Part shown: in pieces, positions 34,585 to 55,085 of the stretch
Layout: each line of letters opens with the position of its first letter
How positions within the stretch are numbered: position 1 is the first letter of the stretch
From: Motacilla alba alba
Lineage: Eukaryota > Chordata > Aves > Passeriformes > Motacillidae
Assembly (NCBI RefSeq): GCF_015832195.1
Contig: NC_052020.1
Span: 60,019,888 to 60,083,887 of the forward strand
Direction: 5' to 3'
Length of the DNA: 64,000 bases
Translations under genes and position numbers: made by a program
The notes under the pieces: model-generated
Database searches by the model: none
Told to the model about the DNA's origin: nothing
The model's input: only the letters and a program-made list of their open reading frames with translations

Positions 34585-35635
34585 GAGAGGGGCACAACCC
34601 CCAAAACAGCCCCAAAACAGCCCCAAACATCCCAGAACATCCCAAAACAGCAAAAACCAGCACAAGACAGCCCAAAATGGCCCCAAAACAGCCCCAAACA
34701 TCCCATGACATCCCAAAACAGCAAAAACCAGCACAAGACATCCCCAAACAGCCCCAAAACAGTCCCAAACATCCCAAAACAGCCCCAAACATCCCAGAAC
34801 ATCCCAAACCAGCAAAAACCAGCACAAGACAGCCCAAAACGGCCCCAAAACAGCCCCAAACCAGCCCAGAACAGCCCAAACCGGCCCCAAAACAGCAAAA
34901 ACCAGCACAAGACAGCACTGAACATCCCAAAACAGTCCCAAACATTCCAAAGCAGCCCAAAACAGCCCCAAAACATCCCAAAACAGCCCCAAACATCCCA
35001 GAACAGCCCCAAACAGCCCCAGACATCCCAAACCAGCCTGAAACAGCCCAAAACAGCCCCAAAACAGCCAAAACAGCACCAAAACAGCCCCAAACATCCC
35101 AAAACAGCCCTGCACATCCCCAAAACAGCCCAAAACAGCCCCAAAACAGCCCCAAACAGCCCAAAACAGCCCAAGCCAGCCCAAACCAGCCCACAACAGC
35201 CCACAACAGCCCCAAATCAGCCAAAACCAGCCCCAAACATCCGAAAACAGCCCTGCACATCCCCAAAACAGCCCTAAAACAGCCCAAAACAGCCCTAAAC
35301 AGCCCAAAACAGCCCAAAACAGCCCTAAACAGCCCAAAACAGCCCAAAACAGCCCAAACCAGCCCCAAAACAGCCCAAACCAGCCCCAAACATCCCAAAA
35401 CAGCCCCAAACAGCCCCAAACAGCCCAAATTAGCCCCAAGCATCCCAAAACAGCCCCAAACAGCCCCAAACAGCCCAAATTAGCCCCAAGCATCCCTAAA
35501 CAGCCCCAAACCAGCCCAGAACAGCTCCAAACCGCCCCAGACATCCCAAACCAGCCTGAAACAGCCCTAAAACAGCCCTAAAACAGCCCAAAACAGCCGC
35601 AAACATCCCAAACCAGCCCAAACCAGCCCGAACCA
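34585..35635. repeat. CCCAAAACAGC minisatellite, left block
   Basis: About 1.05 kb of 10-11-bp units CCCAAAACAG, CCCCAAACAT and CCCCAAACCAG. The minus strand reads TTTTGGGGCTG repeatedly and is open over 331 codons (Gly/Leu/Phe/Trp), an artefact. Confidence 0.95.
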
Positions 35636-35880
35636 GCCCGAACCAGCCCGCAGCAGCCGTGCCAGGACCCGCAGCAGCCGCAGCAGCACGGGGGACGCGG
35701 CTCCTTTCGGGAGCATCCCCAAAGGTGACAGCGGGAGCGCTCCGGGACGCGGGCTGCGTGTCCCCCCTCCCGGGCCGGGCTCGGCAGAGCCGCGCTGCCA
35801 CCGCCCCGGCTTCCCCCCCGTTCCCACAGCAACCCCCGCTGACCGGCTTCCTGCCATCAGGGATTTCCTCCGCTGCCCTC
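35636..35880. promoter_or_regulatory. CpG-rich patch splitting the CCCAAAACAGC array
   Basis: About 245 bp of CpG-dense single-copy DNA (GGACGCGGCTCC, CGGGACGCGGGC). It could be an alternative GNG2 first exon or promoter; no motif decides this. Confidence 0.3.
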
Positions 35881-35929
35881 CACCCTGCCCAGCCCTGGCA
35901 CAGCACCCTGGCATCCCAGAAACCCAAAA

Positions 35930-36242
35930 ACCCACCCAGAGCCGTCCCTGCAGCCCTGGCACACCACCCAACATCCCAAAAACCCACCCAGAGCTGTCCC
36001 TGCAGCTCTGGCACAGCACCCAACATCCCAAAAACCCACCCAGAGCTGTCCCTGCAGCCCTGGTACCCCCCTGGGACATCCCAAAAACCCATCCACAGTC
36101 ATCCCTGCAGCCCTGGCACGTCACCTTGGCATCCCAGAAACCCAAAAACCCACCCAGAGCCATCCCTGCAGCCCTGGCACAGCACCCAACATCCCAAAAA
36201 CCCACCCAGAGCTGTCCCTGCAGCCCTGGCACCCCCTGGAAC
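35930..36242. repeat. 52-60-bp minisatellite (GCAGCCCTGGCACAGCACCC)
   Basis: Six units starting at about 35951, 36004, 36055, 36108, 36168 and 36222, each with CATCCCAAAAACCCACCC. Confidence 0.92.
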
Positions 36243-36294
36243 TGCATTAATGAAAAGCTCTGCCTCCAGTGGTGATTTCAGGGTGCCAGAAATT

Positions 36295-36665
36295 CCCCAA
36301 ACAGCCCCAAACAGCCCCAAACCAGCCCAAAATAGCCCCAAACATCCCAAAACAGCCCCAAACAGCCCCAAAACATCCCAAAACAGCCTCAAAACATCCA
36401 AAATCATCCCAAAACAGCACCAAAACATCCCCAAACACCCCCAAAAGAGCCCAAAACCAGCCACAAACAGCCCCAAACATCCCAAAACAGCCCCAAACAT
36501 CCCAAAATAGCCCCAAAACATCCCAAATCATCCCAAAATAGCACCAAAACATCCCCAAACCGCTCCAAACCAGCCCAAAACCTGCCACAACCAGCCCCAA
36601 ACATCCCATACCAGCCCCAAACATCTCAAAACAGCCCCAAACATCCCGAAACAGCCCCAAGCCTT
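36295..36665. repeat. CCCAAAACAGC minisatellite, right block
   Basis: Same unit as 34585-35635, separated from it by 660 bp. Confidence 0.95.
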
Positions 36666-37599
36666 GCGCATTTTGCTCCCTAAAATGTCTTGCCCGTGAT
36701 CGCCTTATGAATCCCAAATCTCCGACTTCTCCGGTTCGGGATTTGGATGGGAGCTGCACAGTTTGGAAGCGCAGCCACTGGAGAAGAGGTGGCTGCAGGG
36801 CAGGGTTTCGGTTGAAACCCCTGGAATGGCAGCAGGGAGCAGCAGGGAGCATCCCGGGGAAAAGGCCAGGATGGGAACTCGAGGGCCTTTCCCTCCCCTG
36901 GGGAGCTCCCCCGTGCTGGGATGAAGCAGGAAAACGGAGGTCAAGGCATCAAAAGGAGAGGGATTGATTAAATCCATCCCCATTTAGCCTTTCCTGAGCG
37001 CAGCCCACGGGGAGGGCAGAGCTCCCTCCCCTCCTCACCCCTTCCAGACGGGGGCTGGCCGGAGCAACAAACCCTTCCCAGCTGGTTCGGAGGAAAATTC
37101 CGGGGTTTTATGGGCCAGGCGTGAATTCTGCAGGCTATACTTGGCAGCAGACAATGCAGCCCCCCTCCCAGAAGCGGCTCATCCCCTCCTGCTCCTCCCT
37201 CCTGCCCCGAAAACGTCGGATTTTTAGCAGGAATCAGCAATTAGGGCCGATGGTCAGCGCCGGGGCCGAGGGATATTTTTAGAGGACAAAAGGAATTTGC
37301 CGGGAACATGCAATTATTTCTGGAGCCTGCGGAACAGGCTGGATGCTCCTGGCAGTGTGGGTGCTGGGGGCGGCAGGGGAGGGGCAGCGGGGGCACCCAG
37401 AGGGGCACAGCCCCACATCCCCGTGCCAGGGTTTGGATGGCAGAGGGAGGCAGGATCCAGGGCTCAGCCTCAAAACGGGACCCGGCTGCATCCAGGGCCA
37501 CGGGGCAGGGCTGTGTGCTGGGAGAAACCACCCCGGAGGCTTCACTGATGCTGCTTCCCCATGGAAAACGGGCTCTTCTTCATCATCATCATCTTCCTC
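36666..37599. other. FRMD6-GNG2 intergenic, single-copy stretch
   Basis: No gene signal; a CATCATCATCATC microsatellite lies at 37578-37592. Confidence 0.45.
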
Positions 37600-37890
37600 A
37601 CGGATTCCCAGAATGGTTTGGGTCGGAAGGGAATCTTACAGTTCATCCCATTCCACTCCTGTCATGGCAGGGACACTTCCCACTGTCCCAGGTTGCTCCA
37701 GCCTGGCCTCGGGCACTTCCAGGGATCCAGGGGCAGCCACAGCTGCTCTGGGAATTCCATCCCAGGGCCTCCTCATGCTCACAGGCAGGAATTCCTTCCC
37801 AATCTCCCATCCATCCCTGCCCTCTGGCAGCGGGAAGCCATTCCCCCTTGCCCTGGCACTCCACACCCTCTCCCCGTGAGAGGATAAATC
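37600..37890 (-). mobile_element. CR1 3' fragment
   Basis: Reverse CR1: CCCAGAATGGTTTGGGTCGG, CAGGTTGCTCCAGCCTGGCC, CTGCCCTCTGGCAGCGGG. Confidence 0.88.
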
Positions 37891-38815
37891 CGCTGAGGAT
37901 CAAGAGGGGCTCCAGAAACTGGAAATGGGGACATGGAGAAGTTGTGGTGTTGGTGCCTTCCAGAGTTTTCCTTGGCTGGAGGAAGGAGGCGCCAGGATCA
38001 GCAAACCTGGCCCGAAGCCACACGGAAAAGAAGGGGCCAATTATGTTCTGAGTTTAATTAGCACCAGTGGGAGACGGGAGGGTGGTCCTGGGTGCTGTGG
38101 AGGGGAAAGGCAGCACAAACCTTCCATCAGACACCGGAGAATCCACCCAAAACCATCAGCTCGGGATCCTGCTGGGAATCACCTCCTGAACCAACGCCGT
38201 GGAGCCTCCTCCCTTGAGGAAAACCTTTCCTCCCTTGGGGAAAACAAACCTGGGAGCTGCTCCCGAATCCCCATCCCACTGTCCCTGAGGAGCAGAGGAG
38301 GAGGAGGGAAGAGAGGGAAGCAGAGGATGGGCTCACTCATCCCACACGGAGTGCTGCCTGTGCCCTGCCCAGGGTGAGGAGCAGGATTGGGGTTCTGGGG
38401 GCTGGGACAGGCTCTGCCCCCCCAGCTCCACAAGGAGGGGTTCACCCCTTCATCCCCCCAGCTCCTGAAGGTTGGGGACCCCCCTGAGCATCCCACCAGG
38501 ATCCTTCCTATGGACACTCCACACTCCCATTTATTTCAGGAGCTCCCCCTGCTCCTCTTCCCAACTCCAGAGTGTTGGAAGTGGCTGGAACTTCCACAAA
38601 AACCACCAAAAAACACCCCAAACCACCAAAAAGCCACCAAAAAAAATCAGGATTGAAAGGCTCAGCCCATCCACTGCCTTGCCTGAGGCAGGAGCTGCCT
38701 TAACCTGAGCTGGGATCCCAGAGCAGAGAACACAATAAATGCAATTCATCCTTAAACTCAGCCCTGCTCCATCTCCCCCCGAAGCTTGGGAGCACTTTAC
38801 ATCTCCAAGAGCCAA
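37891..38815. other. FRMD6-GNG2 intergenic, single-copy stretch
   Basis: No gene signal; ends at the inferred FRMD6 transcript end. Confidence 0.45.
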
Positions 38816-38836
38816 AGTGATGCAAACAACTGTCAC

Positions 38837-38842
38837 TTTATT
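38837..38842 (-). terminator. FRMD6: Candidate poly(A) signal of FRMD6
   Basis: AATAAA on the minus strand (TTTATT on plus), the last one before the CR1-bearing intergenic DNA. Confidence 0.45.
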
Positions 38843-39146
38843 GTCACGTCCAGCCGTTCTGCAAAAGGCACACAACAAACTTCATTGGTACAAAAGAATT
38901 TCGCTCCGGGGATTTTCCGTTTGATTTTCCTGGAGGTTTTTTTTCTTTTTTTCTTTTTTTTCCCTTTTTTTTTTTCCTTTTTTCCCCTGCTCCTTTTGCA
39001 ACACAGTCACCGGGCTCTCCCATCAGCCCTGATGGGAAGATCCTTTCACAGAAAGGACTATTTTGTGCAGACAGACAGATCCTTATTGCAGGGGGAACAG
39101 CCCCAAGGGCAGGAGGGCACGGCCACCTGGGGGAAAACTGGGAATA

Positions 39147-39230
39147 AATGGCACCTCTGTGTCCCCCTGCTCCAGTGGCACCTCTGTGTCCCCCTGCTCC
39201 AGTGGCACCTCTGTGTCCCCCTGCTCCCTG
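39147..39230. repeat. 27-bp tandem, three copies, in FRMD6 3' UTR
   Basis: GTGGCACCTCTGTGTCCCCC plus TGCTCCA, three essentially identical copies. Confidence 0.95.
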
Positions 39231-41246
39231 CTGCTGTTGGGAGGGACAAGCTCCATCCCATCCCAACCCCAACCCCACTGCTCCCCCCAGCTCTGGGCGC
39301 AGGATCCTGGGATGGGGCTGCCCTCTCCCCATTTCTCAGCAGTGTTGAGCATCTCTTTACACGTTTTATCCCATTTTTCCCCTCCAGCTCTGTGTTTCTG
39401 CAGGGTCAGGGTCCCATGGAGAGCACCCAGAGGCTGGGAGAGGTGGGAGAAAGAGGCTGGGGATGAATTTGGGGAATTTTCCTGCCCGTGCCAGCATGGA
39501 AACTCACACTGCCGGTGCACACGCTGCAAACCCAGCTGTGGATGGGGGCTGGACTCAAATGTTATCCCAGCACCCAAAGAGAGGGTTTTGGGGTATTTGG
39601 TGGGGTGTTCCCCAAACCAGAGTGGGGCAGAGAGCCCTGAGCCCCAGCAGCATCCCTCCAGCTGCCCTGTGTGGATTTAGGGAGATGAGGATGCTTTAGG
39701 GAGCAGCATCCTGCCCTGCCAGCATTGGATATTTTCCCATAAAACCCCTCAGGCAGGGCCAGATCAAGCTCTGGGGTGGGGGCACGGTGCCAGTGCCACA
39801 GTCCCACATTCCCACAGCAGCTCTCCCATGTCCCAACATCCCAAGAGATTTATTTTTTTGTTTTTTGCACTGTGCCTATAGCTACTCTTCATTTCTTTTG
39901 GTTCCAGCTTCCATTTCTCAGCTCCCTCCCCCAACATTTCTTACAAAAATAAGATTGTGCTTATTTATAAAATAATTATTTTTTCTTTTTTTGGTTTGGT
40001 TTTTTAAGAAAAGCTTCCAGTTAAAAAAGAAAAAAAAAAGAAAAGGTGATGTATCAAAATATGGCAAAACTTTGGCTGTCAATGGCTAAACTCTAATTAA
40101 AAATATCCACTACAAAGGCGTTGTGCTGTGATAATTAACTCTGCAATAGTCAAATATTCCACCTGGGCTGTCTGCCTTCCCTGGGACACACTCAGAAACC
40201 ACCCCTGGATTTGCCTAGCACGTCACCATCATCCTCTGGCAGAATTATTCCAGCTGTAAGACACCTAAGGATGCACGAGAAGCCTTGGGAAAAGAGAAGG
40301 GAGATGCAGTGGGAAGAGCCACACGGACAAGGCAAGGATGCACATTCTCCTCTGGAGGAAAGTCTGTTTTCTCACCTTAGTAGTGCTTAGGAAAAAAAAA
40401 TAGGATTGTTGATAGAGTTCATGAAAGGAGAGAGGCAGATCTTTGTATAAAAGGTGTTTCAGAGCAGGAGTAAAATGCAAATGGGTCTGTAAGATCCAGA
40501 CATATATAAACATACATACCTTGATATATTTATATATGTATTCTCTAGACAGTCAATGTTTGGAATGCATTATTGCATTATCCTTATAGAGGATTTATTT
40601 TTTTTCCATCCTGCTTTGCTTTCTTTTTCTGGGGAGGGTGAGCTCTTTTTTTTTTTTTTTTTTTTGGTTTTGGGGTTTTGCTCTCAAAAAAAAAAAAAAA
40701 GAAATGAAAAAAAAAAAAAAAGAGAAAAATATAAAAACAAGTTGCAAATGGCTCTGAGAGCTTCCAGCCATCATCCACCTGGCTGGATTGCTGTGGCCTG
40801 ACCTCCAGCACGCGTTTTTGGAAAAACTGGGATCATGCTCTGCCCCAGGAGCTGCTGGCCACGCCTTCCTCCACGGAACATCACCAGGCCTGGAGATCCC
40901 TGGCTGGTTATTGCTTGATTCTCCCTTCCCATACTGGCCTTTAGGGTTATTTACATTTCTTTGGCTTGGCTTGAACACGACAGTCTGGCACTTTCCAGCC
41001 ACCCCAGAGTCACCTGGGGGCAAGGAGGGGGGAGAGAGGCCACAGGTGAGCTTCTGCCAGCTCCAGCGGAGCTGTGCTCCTGCCAGTCGGAATAAGACAA
41101 CTTGTGTTTGGCACAAACTCCTCGGGAATCCACCCCGTGCTGGGGATCCCCACCCTGCCCCTCCTCCAGCAGGGGCAAGGTCTCCAGCGTGGTCTGCAGG
41201 GAGCAGGGCAGGGCTGGGGCGAGGCGGCGGCGGAGCCTCCCCACGC

Positions 41247-51171
<9,925 letters not shown>

Positions 51172-51194
51172 TCAGGAAAACCTCAGGAAAGGCT

Positions 51195-51829
51195 TTTCTG
51201 GCATAATTAAAATAAATGGAAGTTTATCCACTGGGAAGAACCCGGATGGGGCAGCAAGGAGCGGCGCTGGAAGCGGGAGGTTTCCCTGCCAGCCATGGAA
51301 AGGCAAGGAAATGCTGTGGGGTCTCCTGAGAGGATCCCCACATCCCTTCCAACATCCTTCCCCCCAGTTCTGGCTCTTCACTGGGGTGAAATAAAACAAT
51401 CCAAGCACCAGCAGGGATTTGCAGGTCGGAATTGCCGTTCAGAGCCAACAAATACATCCTAATGCTGACCCCAGGAAATTCTCATTGCCGAGGGTGAATA
51501 TTCCCAAAGCACTTTTCACCCCACCATCCACGAGAACACGAATTCCCACGTGACACCACGAGGAAGGACTTTAAACTCTGACCCAGTTCAGCCTTTTCCT
51601 AGCCCAGATTCACGCTGGCACCCGGACAGCAGAGCGTCTCCCTTGTCACCAAATATTTGCTTTGGTCTAAATGGAAGCGCCTTTGGCTTCCGAAAGCCTG
51701 GAATTCCTGCAGCAGCTCGGGCAAAAGTGCCCTGAGGTGACTTTTGTTGGTGGTTCCTGGGGTTTCGCAGAAGTTGGGAAATCTGGAGGCGATGCTTTCC
51801 CATGGCCAGGGCACTCCGGGACTGCGGCG
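51195..51829. other. Upstream of FRMD6 coding exon 1, single-copy
   Basis: Mixed DNA with no gene signal, probably 5' intron. Confidence 0.4.
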
Positions 51830-52920
51830 CGGAGGCCGTGTCCGTGTGTCGCGGATTCTGCATTTCAAACGTGCACTGCATCCATGCCCTGCACTCGTGC
51901 CTTGGGATGGTGCATTGCGGCCACGTGTTGCACCCATGCATTGCATGCCTGCATCCTGGCCATGCATTGCACCTGCACGTTGCAGCCATGCATCACGGTG
52001 GTACATGATGGATTCTCTGCGCTGCATCTGCGTGCATCATGGCCCTCCACTGCATCCATGCATTGTGGCAACCATGCATTGAGCTGGAACATCGTGGCAC
52101 CAATGCACTGCACCTGTGCATTGCAGCACTGCAGTGTGGCATCCATGCATTGAGCTGGAACCTCACGGCATCCATGCATTGCATCCGTGGCCATGCATTG
52201 CACCTGTGCGTTGTGGCATCCATGCATTGAGCTGGAACATCGTGGCGCCAATGCATTGCATCTGTGCAGCACAGATGTGCAACCTGGCTATGCATTGCAC
52301 CTACACATTGCATCCATGTGTTGTGGCACCCGTGCATTGAGTCGGAACATCGCGGCACCAATGCATTGCACCTGTGCATTGCAGCACTGCAGTGTGGCAT
52401 CCATAAATTGTGTTGGCACCTCATGGCATCCATTCATTGCATCCGTGCAGCACAGATGTGCAACCTGGCCACGCATTGCACCTACACATTGCATCCATGT
52501 GTTGTGGCACCCGTGCATTGAGTCGGAACATCGCGGCACCAATGCATTGCACCTGTGCATTGCAGCACTGCAGTGCGGCATTCATGCATTGAGCTGGAAC
52601 CTCATGGCATCCATGCATTGCATCCGTGGCCATGCATTGCACCTGCGCGTTGTGGCATCCATGCGTTGAGCTGGAACCTCATGGCACCAAGGCACTGCAT
52701 CCGTGCAGCACAGACGTGCAACCATGCATTGCACCTACGCATTGCACCCATGCATTTTGGCACCCATGCATTGAGCTGGAGCACTATGGTATCCCTGCAG
52801 TGCATCTGTGCATGGCAGCACTGCACTGTGGCATCCACAAATTGTGCTGGAATCTCACGGTATCCATGCATTGCATCCCTGCACAAACCACAGCTCTGCA
52901 CCGTGGCCGTGCCTGGCGCC
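51830..52920. repeat. TGCATTGCA-type minisatellite with higher-order units
   Basis: About 1.1 kb built from CCATGCATTGAGCTGGAAC, GCACCAATGCATTGCACC and GTGCATTGCAGCACTGCAG blocks. A complex block starting TTGTGGCACCCGTGCATTG is repeated at 52321 and 52502 (181-bp period), with the first 70 bases identical. ATGCAT occurs dozens of times. Confidence 0.95.
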
Positions 52921-53249
52921 TCTCCACGGTCCCCACGCTCTGGGGCCGTGCCCGGCCGTGGCTGATCCAGGTTGGTTCCAGGGCTGAAGGAATTTGGCAC
53001 GTCCTGGCCCGGCAGCTCCCGGGCACTGGCATGATGTGGCTTGTGCAGGCTGGGCTGGGGAGGGGCCACGTGCCCAGCAAAGCAGCCGTGTCCCGGGGCT
53101 CCTGCAGCACCCTCCGTGTCCTGCTCCCACCCACAGGCTCCTCAAGTCCCAGGGGTGCACAAAAGCTTCTTCCCATGGCAGCTCCGGGGGTGCAGCCAGC
53201 TCGAAATTCCAGCCATGGGCAGCACTCACTGCTGAGCTACTGGAGAATC

Positions 53250-53480
53250 CATCACTGGGATTCTCTCCCTCACATGGGCAGGAACACCTTCCACCGTCCC
53301 AGGGTGCTCCAAATCCTGTCCAACATGGAAAACTTCCAAGGATGGGGCAGCCTGAGCTCCTCTGGGCAGCCTGTGCCAGGGCCTCTCCTCCCTCAGAGCC
53401 AAGAATTCCTTCCCAATATCCCATCTAACCCTGTCCTCTGCCAGTTTAAAACCACTCCCTCTTGTCCTGTCACTCTCTGG
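53250..53480 (-). mobile_element. CR1 3' fragment
   Basis: Reverse CR1: AACACCTTCCACCGTCCCAGG, AGCCTGTGCCAGGGCCTC, CAGTTTAAAACCACTCCC. Confidence 0.86.
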
Positions 53481-54949
53481 CATTCTGGGGCTGTTCATCC
53501 CCACACCAGTCACTGCATTTCCTCCTCCTCCCGCAGCCTGGATTGATCCCAGAGCACCAGGGATTAAACCACACGAGCTGGCGTCAGCAGAGCATGGACA
53601 CGGGAGAGGGAAAAAACCACCCAACCCCAATCCATGTATTTTGGTATTCATCTAGAAAACATCCCAGCTCCTGCTGCTGAATGGGAACATTCCATCAGCC
53701 CACCACACAGGGATGGTCCCTACAGAGATTCCCTCAGCTCCAGGTGCTTCCTGGGGGCTCTGTGAGCCCTGGGAGCTGCAGGGATTCAGCAGGGGACACA
53801 CAAAGCCCTTTCCTAGGGTGCTGTGCCTGCAGCAGCCCCAGCCAGACGCCGGGAAATTCTTTCCAAGCATCTGCTGCTCGTTCCCACAATGTCGGCTTTG
53901 ATTCCCTGGGACCCCGTGCCGCTGCCCTCGCCGAGTCACTGCTGCTCCAGAGGAAACGCTGGTAGGAGGCACAAACATGGAAGCATGGAATGGTTTGGGT
54001 TGGAAAGGACCTTTAAAGATCTAGCCCAACCTTCCTGAGTCCAAGCTGGAAAGATCCTGGATTGGAGGGAGAGCCCCCCTGGATTGCCCCACAGCACAGG
54101 GGCTGACGCAGATCACCCCACACTCCAAGCAGGAACCTCCACCTTGGGCAGTCTTCCAAAGGGTTTTCCATTCAAAGTCAGCTGGAAAAAACACTGGGAA
54201 TGAGGACTTGGGCATGGATCAGCAGAGTGAGGAGATCCAGGTCCTCCAGCCACGTTTTCCCTGCTTTTCCCTGTTTTTCCCTGAGGAAAAGAGCATCAAA
54301 ACTCCATAGGAAGGCACTGCAAACTGCTCGTGACTCCAGAGCCGAGAAAATTCCTCGATCCACTGTGTTTTCCAGGCCCAGGCTGCTGGAATATTGTCTC
54401 CCTCCCTGGTGTTGATGCCATGGGATAAATCCTGTCACAAAGCTCCGCTGCAAAGAAAACATCCCACAAAAAAAACGGGGAAAAGCAGCCGGGGCTGGCG
54501 CTGCTGACTCGGCGAGGGATTTGTTCATCCCGGGGTCCTGCAAACACATCCGAGGGCAGGCAGAGCCTGGGACGGGTTCAGATGGAGGTGCTGGAGCAGG
54601 ATCTCGTCAGAAATAGAAATGTGGATGTAATTCCAGGGTGGGGATTGGACATGGTTTGAACTTGCTGGCTGAGGTGGGGTTTTCTTCCAGATTCGGTGCG
54701 TGTGAAGCGAGGCTGGGTGGATGGGCAGCGTTTTTCCCTCTCCGTGGATTTAAATGGATTTAAAAGAAGTGGATGAGTCTCCATCCTCGTGGGTTTGGGT
54801 CAGGTTTGTCCCTCTGCGGTACCCACCAGACATCCCGGTGCCCCCCATTCAATCCAGCCTCCAGGCAGATCCTGTCCATTTCTCCATCAACCAAATCCAT
54901 CCCTCCTTGCCAAAACACCCACTTTTCAAAAAAACTGCAGCCTTATCAG
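53481..54949. other. FRMD6 5' intron, single-copy with one short CR1 tail
   Basis: Only the 50-base CR1 end at 53985-54035 (AATGGTTTGGGTTGGAAAGG) is recognisable. No gene signal. Confidence 0.45.
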
Positions 54950-55085
54950 ACATTGCCATCCCTGGAGGAATTCAACAACTGCCTGGCTGTGGCACTTGGG
55001 GACATGGCTTAGTGCCGGGAGAACGGCTGATTACAATCCTAGAGGTCTTTTCCAACCTAAATAACTCCACGATTCCCTGATGTAA
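54950..55085 (+). mobile_element. CR1 3' fragment (CCAACCTAAA group)
   Basis: GGCTGTGGCACTTGGGGAC, TTTTCCAACCTAAATAACTCC. Confidence 0.82.

Larger units (their letters stand above)
38820..41246 (-). other. FRMD6: Inferred FRMD6 3' UTR
   Basis: About 2.4 kb between the FRMD6 stop codon and an AATAAA at 38842-38837 (minus). It is free of CR1 and LTR insertions, unlike both neighbours. It contains AT-rich single-copy tracts (39850-40620) typical of conserved 3' UTRs, plus T/A homopolymer runs (38930-38990, 40640-40730) and a 27-bp array. The extent is inferred. Confidence 0.5.

Noticed and set aside
34191..35544. 331-337-codon Gly/Leu/Phe/Trp minus frames that look like a membrane protein
   Set aside because: Encoded by the CCCAAAACAGC array, several frames open at once; hydrophobicity is a composition effect.
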